A DNA stretch of 64,000 nt from Bryoerythrophyllum caledonicum. Lineage: Eukaryota; Streptophyta; Bryopsida; Pottiales; Pottiaceae. This document shows, one piece after another, positions 31,281-42,741 of the stretch. The number at the start of each line of letters is the position of its first letter. Positions within the stretch are counted from its first letter, which is position 1. The translations under genes were made by a program, and so were the position numbers. The notes beneath the pieces are model-generated. The model searched no databases and was not told the origin of the DNA. It saw nothing but the letters and a program-made list of their open reading frames with translations. The stretch is from the NCBI GenBank assembly GCA_963971425.1, contig OZ020518.1, positions 16,434,990-16,498,989 of the forward strand, in the 5' to 3' direction.

Positions 31281-33718
31281 CGCTAGAAGATGTGAAAGGA
31301 TGCGAGCGCGACGACGGTGACGAGGGGGAGGGCTCTCTGGCACAGCCCGGCCACCTTGCCCAGCGGAGCGGCCGCCAGCGGATGCTTGCCGCTCAGGATC
31401 TGGACGTTGTCGATGATGGGGCCGTACTTCTCCGACATGCTCTCGAACTTAATCACCGTCGCCGACCCGGTGCCGGTGTACACCATGCTCTGCTTGGTCC
31501 AGGTGCTGTGGCCGACCGTGTCCGTCAAGTTGTACACCACGCTGTGCAACGTCGAATCTTTCGTGGTGTTGCCTTCCACGGCCGACACCTTGATGGCTGG
31601 CCACAGGTTGAGCGGGCCGTCGGGCGAGCGGCACACGTCGTAGTGCACGGTGAAGGCCTTGCCGTTGGCGGGATTCGTCGCCAGCTTGGTGGACAGGGAG
31701 CCCTGCGTCCCGTTGGCGGCAGACGCCGGGTTGTTGAGATGGATGCAGTACAAGCCCTTGGTCTTCTCGTACGAGGGCGCCCCGTACGTGGCGGTCAAAA
31801 GGATCTGGACGCCGGCACCGCCAGGAACCCAGTTCACGATGGCGGTGCTCGTCGAATCCGCCAAGGTCGTGGTGGTGACGTTGCTGATGCCCTCGAAGTC
31901 GCTGTTGATGAGCGGGATTATGCCTGATACGGCTTTCGCCGCGGGGGCGGGTGCAACTGTTGCGTTGGTGGTGGCGTTGTCGAAGGCTCGGATGTCATCG
32001 TCGTCGAAATGCCACCCGGTCTCGGTCTCCAGCAAGTCGTGGTTGTCCAGGGCGACGCTACGCGCGCTGGTGGGCGCGCCCACCCAGCACAGCGCCCAGA
32101 TGAGCGCCACAAGGCCGACCACCGTCGTCACCGGTGCCCTCGCTCCCAGAATCTTGCTGTGGCCCATGCCTCTGCATCGCACAACATTGTGGGGACACAT
32201 TCAGTCTGTTGTCTTCTCGTTTCTATGGTCCAACATCATCAATGTGGCAATATGAACATTGAACATCAGATGATGTCCGCACACTGAATACATTGGACAT
32301 CAAGCAGAAGCATAATCCGCACCACTCTAACTTCTGATGAACCGACGATGTAGCGGACACTACATATGTATCGAATGCATTAGTCGCCCTACCTGGTATA
32401 CTTTCTGGTGGAGATGATCCGCCTTTCTGCCGGAAAAAGATTTGGCGCAGATCCCACCATGTTCTTCTGCTTGCAACCTGCACTGCATGCACCATCAGTC
32501 ATGTTTTCCACAACACGGCTACATATCTTCGTCACAACCTTGAAAACCTCGCTGAAAACCGAAGTCTACGCAGCAGACATAGTTAGTTTGCCCGGGGTTC
32601 ACAACTTACAGTCAACTAGTCATAGAACTTGCATGTTACGAGTGGCATGCAAGTAGAGATATATTCTGTCCAACCGGCATCTTCACTTCATAATCACTCT
32701 GACTGGAGCCTTTGTCAAGTGCCAGTTGCCATGGCCAAGGGAAAAGAATTTATGTTTGAAGTATGCTCAAATGAACGACGTCTCTAGTTCTTCCTTCCTG
32801 GTGCCCTCTCGGATCCCTCTACCTCAGTTAATATCTCTCTGCAAAGGAGTCATCAAAGAACTACAGTGTCAAGTTCACAAGTGACAAGTATTTCTGGTTC
32901 CGAACCCTGCAAGATACGCAATGAAATGGAATGGGATGCAGGCTCCATGAGGAGGGAGATGGAGTTAGTTGGCGAAGACACCAGCCGCCTCTTCAGATTG
33001 CCCTCCCAAACCGTCTCGTCCAGTTCATTGGACATACCGATCCCAACTTCATCCACTCAACTCGCTGGTCAGCCCTCTCCATATCCGGATGAACAACTGC
33101 AATCCAGTGCCGGCCGATTTCTAAGGAAAAGCGTCGTGCAGTCGGTGACGAACCATGTTCTCAAACCAGGTTGATGAGCACACGATCTGGATCATCCATT
33201 CAATGTTATCATCGTCTGTTAAAGTTTTAACAAGAGGAGTCTTGCTCCTGTTCACACGTGCGAAAGCGATTTTGAAATCTCTGTTATTTCGTCGGCGCAT
33301 AGATTTCCCTGCTCTTGAGCTTTCGGTTTGATCAATGTTTGGAACGCGAAATGAGAGCCTATCAAATTCAGCGGAAGATGTTTTAAGCGACGCGCCTGTG
33401 CTCACATCCGAAGTACAGAGCTCAAGGGCATGATTTCGGGATGATTTTGTTGAAACTGGGCCATGGAAACAATGTGCCACTAATGAACTGATTCAGTTGT
33501 ATTGCAAGGGCAGAGGCCCAAAATATACACACGCAAGTGAGGAGAAAGTCAATGGAATAATGAAGGTTGCTAACGCTACAGTGTCGTGGTTGTGTACAGG
33601 GGATGTTCAGTGGAAGGTCGCAGGAGTCCCTCCCTCGACTGCGACTTCCGTCCAGAGAATCAGGTGGAGTCGCAGACGGCAGGCGTGAGGAATGATGTCG
33701 AGTTTCGTGGTGCTGCTT
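31281..33718 (-). repeat. Right arm of large inverted repeat
   Basis: Inverted copy of 24562-26996. Outer breakpoint at about 33718, after the reverse complement of GCAGCACCACGAAAC. Beyond it the sequence is unrelated to the flank of the left arm and instead resembles coding DNA of copy B, which it appears to truncate. Confidence 0.9.
31283..32167 (-). CDS. Secreted DUF642-like protein, right copy
   Basis: Same length and architecture as the left copy: signal segment, acidic patch, NAT-rich linker, one DUF642/galactose-binding-like domain, hydrophobic C-terminus. Counting from the upstream Met (32200), 14 of 305 residues differ from the left copy. Eleven of these fall in one 17-residue patch (205-221: left ISAMNGATAHDWQMHRP, right VSAVEGNTTKDSTLHSV), and the patch creates one extra N-glycosylation sequon (NTT). 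Outside it the two are almost identical and the frame is clean. Divergent orientation towards the outside of the inverted repeat means the two 3' ends face each other across the spacer. Confidence 0.65.
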   Translation of the reverse strand: MGHSKILGARAPVTTVVGLVALIWALCWVGAPTSARSVALDNHDLLETETGWHFDDDDIRAFDNATTNATVAPAPAAKAVSGIIPLINSDFEGISNVTTTTLADSTSTAIVNWVPGGAGVQILLTATYGAPSYEKTKGLYCIHLNNPASAANGTQGSLSTKLATNPANGKAFTVHYDVCRSPDGPLNLWPAIKVSAVEGNTTKDSTLHSVVYNLTDTVGHSTWTKQSMVYTGTGSATVIKFESMSEKYGPIIDNVQILSGKHPLAAAPLGKVAGLCQRALPLVTVVALASFHIF

Positions 33719-34480
33719 GGATATTGAAAACCCACGCTTGAGCTTCATGCCTGAAGAGCGTCGGCGTGTTCTTCGAGGAAATCATCCAAGGAGACGCCCT
33801 TGCGCCGAGCAGGTGCTCCAAGTCGGGATGCACTTCAAGTGTGAACAAGCTTCTCCGCTACTCCTCATCCAGGGTCAGGAACGCATGCGCGAATTCGTCC
33901 GCACGCGCCGCAGGTCGCGGGTAGGTTTTCTTGAGCAGAGCAGAGTGCTCCTCTTGACTCAGATACACATGCGTCACTTTCTTACCGGCAACATTATATT
34001 CATTATAATCAGAAATTCTAGAACTTCCAAAGGTATACTCCACGCGGCAACAAAAAACTCTCAAAGAGAACATGAAGGGATGGATACAGAAAACTTCAAA
34101 TTTAATGCAAATAACACTTTGAAGAACCGACGTGTACCAAAGTAGAGGAGGAATAAACGAATATTCCCTTCTGGCTACTCTTTTGCATTTATATATGTAG
34201 GAAAGAAAAAAACAACCAATATGTACAAAATTGAAGAGGGAATAAAGGAATATTTCTTTGCTTTTTAATTGTCTTGTGACATCAAATTGCATGCCTAAAT
34301 GTGGTAGATCAAATATCTATTCAAGTGGAAGCAAATCCAAACTTTCACTTTTTAAATTCTTTTGGATGCTTTGCTTTGTATGCCTCAATTTCCCTCAGAA
34401 GTTCATCTCAACAGCTACAATGTGTAGGCGGTCCCTCAATTGCCACAAATATGTTCCCATCTCTGCATGCAATGGCAAAT
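33719..34480 (-). pseudogene. Exon remnants 3' of copy B FCP1-like gene
   Basis: An exon candidate at about 34465-34335 follows a CATTGCATGCAG acceptor and reads GNIFVAIEGPPTHCS then LREIEAYKAKHPKEFKK, with one TGA inside. A second frame at 34050-33719 reads VAGKKVTHVYLSQEEHSALL, DEFAHAFLTLDEE, a stop, then LFTLEVHPDLEHLLGARASP up to the inverted-repeat breakpoint. Both look like globular coding sequence of the same minus-strand cluster, beyond the part of copy A visible in this window. Family unknown. Confidence 0.4.
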
Positions 34481-34524
34481 AAAGAAGAAAAAAAATTCCA
34501 AAAATCAGAGCTTGGATCTTCCGC

Positions 34525-35259
34525 TTTCTCGGTGGACCGCCGAGAGAAATTTTTGAAACTCCCTACAATCGTAGATTCTTAGAGCGATATAACCTTATGT
34601 TGTTGTTTTTAAAATGAAAATATACATTGCAGTAGGAACACAACAATGATGCGAGAAGAGTACATGCTCAATTGAGGTCTGATTAGAAGATAAATAGAAT
34701 GTTGGGTGACCGCCAATTACAAAATAGACCTAGTAGACAATACAACCTTTTTTTCCAATCCTCTAACGGTATGCAAAAAACTCGAGCGTACGTTCCAAAA
34801 TAAGTTCTAGAACCGTATCAATGAAAAGAACATTCAATATTGAAAGCGCTTGGATTCTCAGTATGACGTCAAAAAGTAGTGATTAACATACGCTGAACAA
34901 GGACAATTGGTTGGCCGCCGATGGAGAGAGACCTACCATTCAATTGCAGACCATCTAACTTTGGCAATGGGAACACAACAAAGATGCACGAAGAGAACAT
35001 GAACACATATATATATTGACTAGAGGATAAATACAATGTCGGATGTCTGCCGATTGCAAAATAGACCTCGTAGACAATACAACGTCTTTTTCCAATCCTT
35101 TAACAATACGCAAAAAATTTGACTGTACACTATGGAATAAGTTCTGAAACCGTGCCAATGAAAATAACATTAGATATAGAAAGCGCTTGGGTTCTTAATA
35201 TGACGTCGAAAAGTTCGAAAGTCACATGCTGAACGATGGACAGTCGGTGGGCCGCCAAT
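34525..35259. repeat. Palindrome-delimited tandem duplication near copy B
   Basis: Two diverged units of about 330-380 bp share AAATAGACCTMGTAGACAAT, TTTTTCCAATCC and AAGCGCTTGGRTTCT in order. Palindromes lie at 34525-34549 (TTTCTCGGTGG...CCGCCGAGAGAAA type), 34906-34924 (ATTGGTTGGCCGCCGATGG) and 35243-35259 (GTCGGTGGGCCGCCAAT), i.e. at each unit boundary. Confidence 0.75.
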
Positions 35260-35320
35260 GGGGATAGACCTATTATTCAACTTCCAACCATCTGACTACG
35301 ACTTGCTCATACTTGCGTGC

Positions 35321-35885
35321 CTACATAACCGCCCGGTGCGCCTGCCTTGGGCGTTTTACTTGTGTCATATATTCAAGGAGGGTTGAAAATATGTGGAGGG
35401 GGTAGATGAGCGGAAGAATGTCGATTGCCACATTAGGAATTACTCCGTCTTTGGTTGGAGGGGCCAAATGACCTCGGAGCGGCCTGGGGATATAACACGT
35501 CCAATCTGGGGTACGTCGGAGCGATCTTGGATCAACATCGACAAACAATACTTGTTGGGGCTTGCAGACTTGTCCAAATTGCTTCATGTTGCAGAGAGTG
35601 GACAACGTTTTGTAACTCCAAGGAAACTTCGAATAATTAGCTAAGTCACTTCTGCTACAAACAAATGGCAAACTTTGAAAGACTCCTTCCGAAGAATGTG
35701 CAATAAGAGCGGCTTTAACTTGCTCAAAGGCATCGTAGACCAGAGCATGATGTTGAAGCGGGAGAATAACATTTCAAAAAAATTAGGCTCGGCCACCGGA
35801 CAACATTCCCAAGAGGGAAATCAGAGGATGTTGGCTTGCAAGGGTCCACAAAGCAAAGAAGATCATTGATGGAGAGTACAATACA
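35321..35885 (-). pseudogene. FCP1/NLI-like domain d, copy B
   Basis: Homologous to 1-300. The open frame at 35671-35321 contains SKFPWSYKTLSTLCNMKQFG and QQVLFVDVDPRSLRR, in the position of the family's LLIDDSP block, then YIPRPLRGHLAPP. The upstream part (35885-35672) is in another frame and contains DPCKPTSSDFPLGNVVRWPS. The core RPGLxxLFE block is eroded here but preserved in copy A, so the two copies are complementary. Confidence 0.5.
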
Positions 35886-36005
35886 TTTTTGAATTGGTAA
35901 TGAAGGAGCATGCAGGCATTTGAAATGGAAGGATGTTCCTTGGAAAATGTTAAAAAAAACACTGTCATGATGCGTACTATGGTTGGAGGTGAGAAATTTA
36001 ACACG

Positions 36006-36023
36006 TCTGTTGGCCGCCGACGG
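36006..36023. repeat. Palindrome, collinear with 433-449 of copy A
   Basis: TCTGTTGGCCGCCGACGG; flanking bases GGAGAAGAC match those of copy A (GGAGAAAAC). Confidence 0.75.
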
Positions 36024-36172
36024 AGAAGACAACAACAATATGAACATGAGAGAAAAACCACTCAAAAAGGATATGTGAGAATTATGAAACTGAGAAAAAC
36101 AATCCAACTAAATATGGGATGAATATTAACAAGCAACTACATGAAACTGTCTTAAACATTTATCGATGTTAA

Positions 36173-36991
36173 CCCTTTAGCGCCCAGGAAGCCCGAAATG
36201 GGACTCCGGAGGTGCTCAAACTCAATTTGCATGAAATCCATGAGGAACTAGGCTTTGAGATACGAGGTTCAGATTTGCGCACTCGTGACACGAACACTCT
36301 CCAACAATCAGATCATGATTTGGATTTATAGAACTCTTGGAAAATCTAGGAATACAACACAAAATACACCGAATACACTCAAATACAGTGAATACAGTGA
36401 ATACAGTGAATACTATGCCACATACTATGTTGTATTTCACACACATGCACATTGATTTTGGTCTTAAATTTTGATTGAACTTGGTCTTTAAGACATTCTT
36501 CATTGTTTTGTGATTGTTGATCTCTCTCCTCACATACGAAACTTCCATTTTGATTCGTCTAAGGTTGGAACATTTTTGTATACAACCAAGTAGGAAAAAG
36601 AAAAAAAATCACCGATAATCATGTATATATATTTTCTTCACATATAATATGTCAATGCGAAGCTATCAACCTAGTGCACATGTGAACCACTCTAATACAA
36701 AGTAAAAAATTTCTTGCAAGACTCTATTGATAGTTAAAGTAGTACACCCTCCAAATTCCACAGTTTTCACTACCAATATATGGTAACTTTAAACACTATA
36801 ATCTATTCCATCAATGGTTGGATGTTGTGCAAAATTTCTCCAAAGTTGAGATCATGGGTTAAGTTCAATTTTGTAAGGTCAGATATTAATATTAGTCATT
36901 GTATTTCCATCAATTCCGGTTCAAAGAAAAAAATCAATTCCGGTTCAAAGAATTCTTGGTTTTTCCAAAAACATCTCTGGGCGCTAAAGGG
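36173..36991. mobile_element. piggyBac-type MITE, CCCTTTAGCGCCCAG ends
   Basis: TTAA on both sides (36169-36172, 36992-36995) and perfect 15-bp inverted ends CCCTTTAGCGCCCAG. Copy A at the collinear point (about 595-600) lacks the insert. About 820 bp, containing a (GAATACAGT)n microsatellite at 36375-36415. TTAA specificity with CCC termini indicates piggyBac. No transposase. Confidence 0.8.
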
Positions 36992-36995
36992 TTAA

Positions 36996-37354
36996 GTTGG
37001 AGAAAGTCCAAAGAATTGGAGTGGGTGCCCGTAGGTGAGGCTGTTTGAGGCAATAAGGCTTTTTAAGTTGGGGGATTGACTATAAACTTGGCCAATACTT
37101 CATCTCGACAACTTGGCTTGTCATAACCCTCTTTGTGATAAGAGCAGACTTTTCGGTATCTCCTTTGGGCTACTCATCCCAAAAAAATACGGCGCTGACC
37201 TAGATCTGAATTAAGCCTGCAATAATCGTGGACACTGAATTTGGACTGCTGAAGTACTTTAAGCCAGAGAATGAGCATACTAACAAGATACGACTGTCCT
37301 CCAGGGAGTGTCTGCTCCAAAGAACTATATATGAATATTGATGGATGAACTGCA
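36996..37354 (-). pseudogene. C-terminal tail of FCP1-like domain c, copy B
   Basis: Collinear with copy A 600-960. Minus strand keeps HDYCRLNSDLGQRRIFLG and EGYDKPSC, matching copy A DYCKLNSNLDRRRIFSG and EGYDKPGC. Interrupted by stops. The piggyBac-type MITE at 37359 separates it from the domain proper at 38289. Confidence 0.55.
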
Positions 37355-37358
37355 TTAA

Positions 37359-38284
37359 TCCCTAAAGGACCAGAGTCGCCTTCGGGGGGATTTCTGATTT
37401 TGGGCAAGTTCCTAAAATTCGAAAAAAATCCTTTTTCTCTGAAATTTTTATTCTAGATTGCCTCTCATAAGAGCTTCGTGGACATATTTTTATTTTATTT
37501 TTTGGATTTGTGGTTTGAAAGTTAGTACCACTTAAAGCCAAAAGTGGGGACACCGGGCACCTCCAAAATTTTTGACAAAAGTTTCTATTGACATTGAGAT
37601 TTTTCAAACATATAAAGAATATTTCTTTTTTTGGAAATTTTTCAAAAAAAAATCTTGTCATTAGTGTAAAAAGGCATTTTATTCCAAGTCAAACATTTTC
37701 ACACATTGTCGGGCAACGGGGGAAAAATAATTCATCTTTTCTACATAAAACCTAGAGATCTTCATATTTTTCACTTTTTATTTTTACAAAAAAAATATGT
37801 GGTGAAAACCTTCTTATTGACCATTTGGATTATCATTTGAATACTTACGTAGTTCACAAAAAAATAAAACGTGAAATGGCAATTTTTTAACCTCCACTCC
37901 TTGCACACTTGTTTTGAATATGCTACACCTCTTTTTAACCTCTAAAAATTGGTGTGTTGGGAAATAACATCATGCTTAAGACAATGGTAAAATATTTAGA
38001 CCTTGTACAATGCAAAAATTTGATACAAAGTGAAGTCAAAGTCTGTTGATCTACTCAACGCAGGGAAGAAAATGAACCATTGATTTGACTTCAAACACTT
38101 AATTCTATCAATCCGTGCGGTGGATTGCAACCAAAATTGTAAGACATGTTTATATAGAAGTTTATTTTAAGATCTCACGGTTGAAAATCCGAAATTCACT
38201 TTAAAATGTGATTTTCATGTCTCTTTTTGGCAGTGGCAGTTTTGGACTGGTTTTAGAGCGAAAGTGGTCGTGGTCCTTTAGGGG
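37359..38284. mobile_element. piggyBac-type MITE, CCCCTAAAGGACCA ends
   Basis: TTAA at 37355-37358 and 38285-38288. Ends TCCCTAAAGGACCA and (inverted) CCCCTAAAGGACCA. Copy A carries the empty site GCATTAAAAGGATCATTGAG near 953-972 with a single TTAA, proving a precise TTAA insertion into copy B after the A/B duplication. 926 bp, no coding capacity. Relatives in this window: 41273, 49719, 61813 and a fragment at 42590. Confidence 0.9.
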
Positions 38285-38288
38285 TTAA

Positions 38289-38589
38289 AATGGTCATTGA
38301 GAATATTTTGGAAGGGGACATGATTGATCTGAAAGGTGTTCCGTTCATTAGCATTTGGCCCGATAAGATAAATAACATGCGCATATAGGCGAGCATGCCT
38401 CTTCAACAGCATGTCGAACTTCATTGTTTTGGAACTCACCCACGTAGAGGTATCATACTATGTATTGGTCATCTCTCAGATGTCTTTACGTAGGTTGGGG
38501 TACACCTCGCGCAAGTAAGTCATGTCTCTCTTCATGGGTTTGTATTTCTCGGTGGACCAGAATGCCAATGAAAAGTTGCACTGGCAAAC
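38289..38589 (-). pseudogene. FCP1/NLI-like domain c core, copy B (split)
   Basis: Collinear with copy A 960-1260. Minus strand shows FSLAFWSTEKYKP (copy A FGLTFWSIEKHKS), STWVSSKTMKFDMLLKR and PNANERNTFQINHVPF. Interrupted at 38590 by the 19-kb element; the continuation resumes at 57647. Confidence 0.6.
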
Positions 38590-39032
38590 ATTAGAGAAGT
38601 TTTGGGGTCATTGAGAGGTCCCTTGAGCCCAAAATCGGGCAGATGTTTTGAGCGAGAAACGTACAAGACACATCAGAAAATTGTAGTAGCACATAAGGTG
38701 CCACCTCGCTGCCGCACTCGAGCTCATGCAAGATCGCAACCAATCATTGAACTGAAGTCTTGTACTTAGGTACAGTAGACAAGATACTTTCGCATGTGTG
38801 CTTAGACGTACTCTCAATATTTTAGTAGAGCCACGGCCTATGAAATTTTTTAAAAAAAACAACGTTGTCGTAGCCTGAATAAACAAACTATAAATTTATG
38901 GCGGGAACCTGATGATATGGATTAATGGTGCACAATCTAAGTATGTAATCATCCTCTTTCCCAGCCCCATGCGTCTTAGATATTTAGTTTCAAAAGTTTT
39001 GAGGAGAGAAGCAAGTTACTTTGCTATAGCTA

Positions 39033-40259
39033 GATGTTGAAGCCATTGGAAGAGGTCCATAGTGTCGTGCTCCACAACACTGTGGATGTACGTGGTAAGT
39101 ATATTCCACTGCGCGTAGAAATTGGATCATGGGTGACATTGAGAGCAACCGAAATATGAACATGGTCTCAGGATGCTAGGGTTCATGGTGTTGACACATT
39201 TGCTGGAACATGGAAGGCCCAAATTTTAGAGTTTAGGTTCAAAGTGGAGGTGCGACGAGGGAAAATTGTGCTGCAGTTTGACGCTATCAAGGTGCGACAT
39301 GCTTATTAGCGGCGGCAACTACAGCTTGATCCGACAACTTGTGTCAACGAGCCACGCGCATGCAATCTATTGTTTATGTCCTACTGGGACGACTGGGTTG
39401 ATCCAACGGCGGTGATAGATGTCATTCTTGTCGTACATCATGAGGTTGGAGAGGCCGTAGTGCGTAATGGCCAAACACAAGCAGTTGTTTGATAATGGTA
39501 CTTTTATTTCTGAAAGCCATCTACGTTCCCCAATTTGGCACTTCCTTGTATGGTAGTCTAGAAGAATTTCCACTGCCGGCCCTTGATGATCTGCATTGGC
39601 CCCTCCGGGACATGCACACCTCAGAGGCTTTCAGAGCTAAGCTTGTGGTGGACATTGCGGAAGCAATGAAAGGGGAAACTGGTAGTAAAGTGGTACATGT
39701 GAAGTGGTTCATGCCCGTGCACGTCATGGTGGACTTCTTTTCTGTAGCAGACAACGTACGTCACACTTCCACAATGTACATCATCAAGGCACCATCAACA
39801 ACAGTTTTGAATAGTTTAATGGATGCTGGATGGGACGAGAAGTTCCAAGCAGGGCATGACGTGCTTAAATTCACCGTTAGCAAGTCTAGCATGGTTTTCC
39901 GCTATCATTTAGCGTGACAGGTGTTGTATCTCAATTTTCAGTAAATGCGCTATAGAAAGGAGGGTAGTTTTTGGGTGCCCATTAATCAGGTTGTGCTTCA
40001 GCACATGATATCCATCACAGTTGAGTTCGGAGGAAAAGAGTTGCCCACTTTCGAGGTTGGTTAGTTTTGGCCAATTTCGCACATTCAAGAGGAAATTCCA
40101 ATTCTCCTTCCGCAAGAGGTCATCCCCGAGTACTACGACCTTGTTGTGAAGCGCCCTAGTTTGGCTGATTTTAAAATCAATGCTCGATCTGAGCGAAGCA
40201 CAGAAATCAAAGCGTTTTTATTGGGGAAGTCCAGTACCCTGAAGATAGTCCCATGCTAA
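39033..40259 (+). pseudogene. Unknown gene 1 of the 19-kb element
   Basis: Open stretches in order: MLKPLEEVHSVVLHNTVDVR; a frameshifted VHGVDTFAGTWKAQILEFRF with VEVRRGKIVLQFD, an in-frame TAG, then SYWDDWVDPTAVIDVILVVH; then 39489-39917 with EEFPLPALDDLHWPLRDMHT, KVVHVKWFMPVHVMVDFF and GWDEKFQAGHDVLKF; and finally FWVPINQVVLQHMISITVEF with IPILLPQEVIPEYYDL. Composition and lengths look like true coding sequence. I recognise no family. At least three stops and one frameshift. Confidence 0.45.
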
Positions 40260-40564
40260 TGCTTATAGTAGCTCAAATTTGGTTAAGGCAGAAGCTTGCT
40301 TTAGACATTTAGAAGACGTTTAAGAATTGCAAAACTATACTTGATCTTGAAAGAGCATTTGCAGTTGTTACTCAATCTCTACATTTGTCTCTTCTACTTG
40401 ATTTTGGAACTACATTGTAAGCATTTGTCAATTTGTTTGAATGAAACAGATTATGTTGCTTTAGCATTTCAGCCATTTCTTGTAAACAAGAGCCGAATCT
40501 TGTCTCATAATTTGATACATTGAGTTTATACAGATTGACCACATTGGGTTCATACTACAACATT

Positions 40565-40735
40565 TACCACTTTTAGTGTAGTGGACACTAAATGCGAGCC
40601 TATACACCAATTGTGAAGTAGACAATTAGTGTAGTGATAAAAACTATACACCAAATACTAATCACTACAGTATTAGTGAGTGCTTTTGGTTTAGTAGTTG
40701 GCCTTCAGTATTTGGCATTTAGTCTTATGATATAT
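40565..40735. repeat. TAGTGTA/TACACYA-rich patch
   Basis: Dense CACTAAATGCGAG, TACACCAATTGTGAAG and AATTAGTGTAGTG words resemble the arms of the CACTA-like element at 20.46-22.21 kb. Probably a fragment of a related element. Confidence 0.5.
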
Positions 40736-40904
40736 ATACCATATCCTAGGGTAAGTTTCGGCTTAAAATAATTCTAAAATACCTTCCAAAAAATGTGTAG
40801 ATATTTAGTTTAGAAATATCATTAGAATTTTAACACGGTGAAAAAAAGAATTTTGAAGAATATTCAATTTTTAGTGCAACATCCAAAAATTTAGAAAATG
40901 TGAA

Positions 40905-41270
40905 AATGTTAGTACAACATCCAAAAAAATTATGAGGAGGCTAACAGTCGTTGAAGAAACTCCACCTATGAGCGTGGTACAACACGCCAAAAAAATTTAG
41001 AAAATGTGAAAATGCTAGTGCAACATCCAAAAAAATTTGAGCAAGCAAACAACTGTCAAATAAACTCCACATGTGAGCATGGTACAGCAGGCTGTGTGGG
41101 GGGCTTAAGTCCGGCACACTACCCCAAGGGCTGCCACGTCAACTTAAGCAAAGAGCCTACACAAGCCAGGTACACCAGAGCCCGGTTATTCGAAAGTAGT
41201 AGGAGGAGCGCTTCATTTTATTGAGGTCACCTGCAGCATCAACAAACGATATGGGACAATGCCCCAACTT
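40905..41270 (+). repeat. Dispersed ~370-bp repeat, copy 1
   Basis: Begins with GTGCAACATCCAAAAA subrepeats, then CATGTGAGCATGGTACA, GGGGGCTTAAGTCCGGCACA, GAGCCCGGTTATTCG and ends ATGGGACAATGCCCCAACTT. Interrupted right after its end by a piggyBac-type MITE. Confidence 0.8.
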
Positions 41271-41272
41271 AA

Positions 41273-42445
41273 CCCCTAAAGGACCAATGTCCCCTCGGGG
41301 GACATTTTGAGTTCAGGTAGGGTACCACGTTCTTAAAATAAGGCATTCTTTTGTGAGATTTTTAATGAATGGGCAACTTTTTATTAGCTTCGCGTAGACA
41401 CAAATTTCGTAGAATTCTGACTTACGGTTCAAAAGTCACAATTATTTTCTAGTGACGGGAACTTATTGGGCAGTTTTGGGAGAGCTGACTTTTGGGTGGG
41501 GCACATGAGATGGGCAAAAGGTCGCCCTTTCTAAGGGCAGCGGGTGAGAGGAATTGGAACCGGTTTTTGTTCCAGTGAGAATGCAGTTGAACTTGGAAGT
41601 GGCAGATCTTTTCTTTTTGCAATCGAACTGTTTATTGATTTGTTTCAAAAATAAATATAAAAAGGAACTGGCAGATTTAGTATACCATGCATGTGGATCA
41701 TGTATTGTTTACTGCGACAGTGATGTTTGTTGTTATTACGGAGCAAGGATCGGGAACCCAAAAGGACTCCAGATGGTTACAGTATGGGATCTTGCCGGGA
41801 AGTTACCGGGAACATACCGGGAACTTATCGGGAACTCCGACGGCCCATGATTTGAAGGCTGCCCATGGGCATGAACACTAAAATATAACTCTAAATTCAA
41901 TAGCATTTAGGGTTTTACTCCAAATATAGTTTTTTTTTCCTTCTTGGAAAGAAAATGAAAACCTTTGCATCTACCACCGGGATTCTTAATCTTTAAAAAT
42001 ATGTGAAACATATGTTGAATGCAAAATGTGTTAGTGTATTGTTATTTTTTGGCACATAGTTGTAGTGCAGGATCATAATGGACATGTTCTATTCCACTTC
42101 TACCTCTAAAATTTGGTACTCATGTGCCTAACAAGATCTTTGTTCATTTGGAATAATAAATTCACCGCCCGTAGTGCAAAAAATTGTCACAAACGGTGGT
42201 CAAAGCCTGCTGCAGTAGCCGGGTAGGACCTCAAAAAACTTTTTTTCTCACTTCAAATGCTAATATCTTTCAATCCGTGCAGTCAAACGTACCAAAATTT
42301 CCACCATACACTCTTATACAGCTTAACTACAAGATCCTACAGTTAAATTTTCAAAAAATTATTTTGTATCATTTTGTGTTGAATGTGCTGAAAATGGCAG
42401 TTTTAGAGTGTTTTTGAGGAAAAATTGCCTTGGTCCTTTCAGGGT
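41273..42445. mobile_element. piggyBac-type MITE with in-window empty site
   Basis: TTAA at 41269-41272 and 42446-42449; ends CCCCTAAAGGACCA and (inverted) CCCTGAAAGGACCA. The flanks CAATGCCCCAAC-TTAA and TTAA-TCTATTTCTTTGCTC are joined uninterrupted at 44445-44480 (GCCCCAACTTAATCTGTTTC), an in-window empty site with one TTAA. Confidence 0.85.
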
Positions 42446-42589
42446 TAATCTATTTCTTTGCTCGACCACTTAATCTTTGTAAGTTGCTTGATTGTTGTAA
42501 CACATTCCACGTGTCTTTGATCCGTGGTCACGCTGCCCAATACTAACAAGCCACTCAAGCAACCACAAGATGACAAAAATTAGAAATTG

Positions 42590-42741
42590 AAAAATATATA
42601 GATCTGTTAGTTTTATGAGGAAAAGAAGAAGTTTTTTTGTACCCTGCCCGAAAATGTGTGAAATATATATTTTTCGAATATTAGGAACCTGCCCAAAATT
42701 GAAAACTCTCCCCAAAGGAAATTTTGTCCTTTAGAGGTTAA
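42590..42741. mobile_element. Truncated end of CCCCTAAAGG-family MITE
   Basis: Reverse orientation: AATTTTGTCCTTTAGAGG precedes TTAA (42738-42741), and the inner sequence matches the inverted left end of the 37359 element. The opposite end was not found. Confidence 0.5.
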
